Assembly (NCBI GenBank): GCA_031263945.1
Contig: JAISEW010000001.1
Location: forward strand, 1 to 6,276
Direction of reading: 5' to 3'
Origin: Gracilibacteraceae bacterium
GTDB taxonomy: Bacteria > Bacillota > Desulfitobacteriia > Desulfitobacteriales > Syntrophobotulaceae
DNA length: 6,276 bases
Positions 5,470 through 6,276 of the stretch are shown here, piece after piece. Under the pieces are notes generated by a model. It saw only the letters and a list, made by a program, of their open reading frames with translations. It was not told the origin of the DNA and ran no database searches. Both the position numbers and the translations under genes were made by a program. Every line of letters begins with the position of its first letter. Positions within the stretch are counted from its first letter, which is position 1.

Positions 5470-6276
5470 CTATGGGATCAGTTTCCGTTCCAGGGCGGTG
5501 CGAATGACGTCCGCTATACTGTCCGCGTTCAGTTTCGTGTAAATCGTACTCAGCACCATCTTCACCGTGTTGATCGATAAATTGCGGCTGGCGGCGATCT
5601 CCGAGCGGGAAAGGCCGTGATACAGATCGTTTAGCACCTCCGTCTCTCTGGCGGACAGGCGCGCGCCGTCACTGATGCTATTCAGCTTTTTATATTCCGT
5701 GACGACGGCGGAGAGGCGTTTCGCGTAGGTCGCCGCCCGGCGGTGGATCATCTCCAGCCATGGACGGGGGATATCGCAGCGCCGGTCCCGCATGGCCGCG
5801 GCGGTGAGGGTGCGCATGTCCTTGCCCGCTTCGATGAAAGGCATGACCAAGTCGTTGGACAGGGCCAGATCATACGCCTCCTGCAGGGCGGTCAGCGCGG
5901 CGGCGGCGTCTTTGATCTGGTAATGGCAGACGGCTTCCAGCACCTTCATTTCCAGCCGGCCAAACAGGACCGAGTCCGTGCCCCGGCCGCTGTCGATGAA
6001 AGACAGGAGATCGTAATACCGCTTGTCGGCGTAATACAGCTTTGTCTTGACGAAGCTGCCGAAGCCCGCGATGAAGGTCCCGATGGACTCGCGGGAAAAT
6101 TCTCCCCTGAGCCAGGCCGGGGCCAGCCGCGGCTGACCCAGCAGCGCGTAATACCAGCCGCAGATGATGTCGTAGGAGGTGAAACGGAGCGCGTACTCCT
6201 CGTTTTCCAGCTGAGGCTCCACTTTATTGAATAATTCGCCTATTTTTACAAAATTTCCCTGCGCGGCCGCGACGCG
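5470..6276 (-). CDS. LuxR-type transcriptional regulator, C-terminal part (5' end beyond window)
   Basis: This is the C-terminal part of a DNA-binding regulator. The last 60 or so residues form a LuxR/GerE helix-turn-helix: LSARETEVLNDLYHGLSRSE, then the recognition-helix region LSINTVKMVLSTIYTKL. The part before it is helical and rich in Ala, Leu and Tyr (for example DAAAALTALQEAYDLALSND), resembling the TPR-like region of MalT-type regulators. A GTG at 6222 could serve as a start and would give 250 residues. However, the frame stays open for 18 more codons to the window edge (RVAAAQGNFVKIGELFNK leads straight into the GTG codon), and no good Shine-Dalgarno precedes the GTG. I therefore treat the gene as truncated by the window. 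MalT-type proteins usually carry an N-terminal ATPase domain; whether this one does cannot be seen. Stop is TAG at 5470-5472, followed at once by a terminator, so it is probably not cotranscribed with asp23. Target genes and ligand are unknown. Confidence 0.85.
   Translation of the reverse strand, partial: RVAAAQGNFVKIGELFNKVEPQLENEEYALRFTSYDIICGWYYALLGQPRLAPAWLRGEFSRESIGTFIAGFGSFVKTKLYYADKRYYDLLSFIDSGRGTDSVLFGRLEMKVLEAVCHYQIKDAAAALTALQEAYDLALSNDLVMPFIEAGKDMRTLTAAAMRDRRCDIPRPWLEMIHRRAATYAKRLSAVVTEYKKLNSISDGARLSARETEVLNDLYHGLSRSEIAASRNLSINTVKMVLSTIYTKLNADSIADVIRTALERKLIP

Overview
The window looks like chromosome from an anaerobic member of the Bacillota, Clostridia or Negativicutes. I infer this from gene content (Asp23/Gls24 proteins beside nusB and a TsaD-like paralog, and a MalT/LuxR-type regulator) and moderately high GC. 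The exact lineage cannot be fixed from the sequence alone. Every supported gene lies on the minus strand, so transcription runs from high to low coordinates.

Layout in transcription order. (1) 6276-5470: the C-terminal part of a LuxR-type regulator, whose frame is open to the window edge. It ends in a likely Rho-independent terminator. (2) 5446-5418: a good sigma-A type promoter overlapping that terminator. It should drive an operon of five genes: an Asp23/Gls24 protein (5383-4997), a small divergent Asp23-like protein (4825-4502), nusB (4505-4038), a TsaD/Kae1-like protein (4037-3057) and a 940-residue membrane-anchored STAND-type NTPase with LRR-like and TPR-like regions (3064-242). The last four genes are tightly packed: a 4-base overlap, then direct stop-start abutment, then an 8-base overlap. 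This suggests translational coupling. (3) 241-1: no gene, but a palindromic repeat element.

Two non-coding mobile-type repeats stand out. A 159-bp element (4848-5006) with long imperfect terminal inverted repeats, flanked by TTA on both sides, lies between the first two operon genes. It supplies the last codons and stop of the asp23 gene. Removing it in silico with one TTA restores an in-frame end for asp23 and a 6-base gap to the next start codon, which is strong internal evidence for insertion. A second element (14-123), with about 25-bp terminal inverted repeats and a 5-bp GAAAT duplication, lies downstream of the NTPase gene.

Functionally, nusB (transcription antitermination), the Asp23-like proteins (envelope-associated) and the TsaD-like protein form a housekeeping cluster. 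The large NTPase is the unexpected member. It has the architecture of a signal-sensing STAND ATPase tethered to the membrane, its role is unknown, and its base composition is visibly lower in GC than the gene it overlaps.
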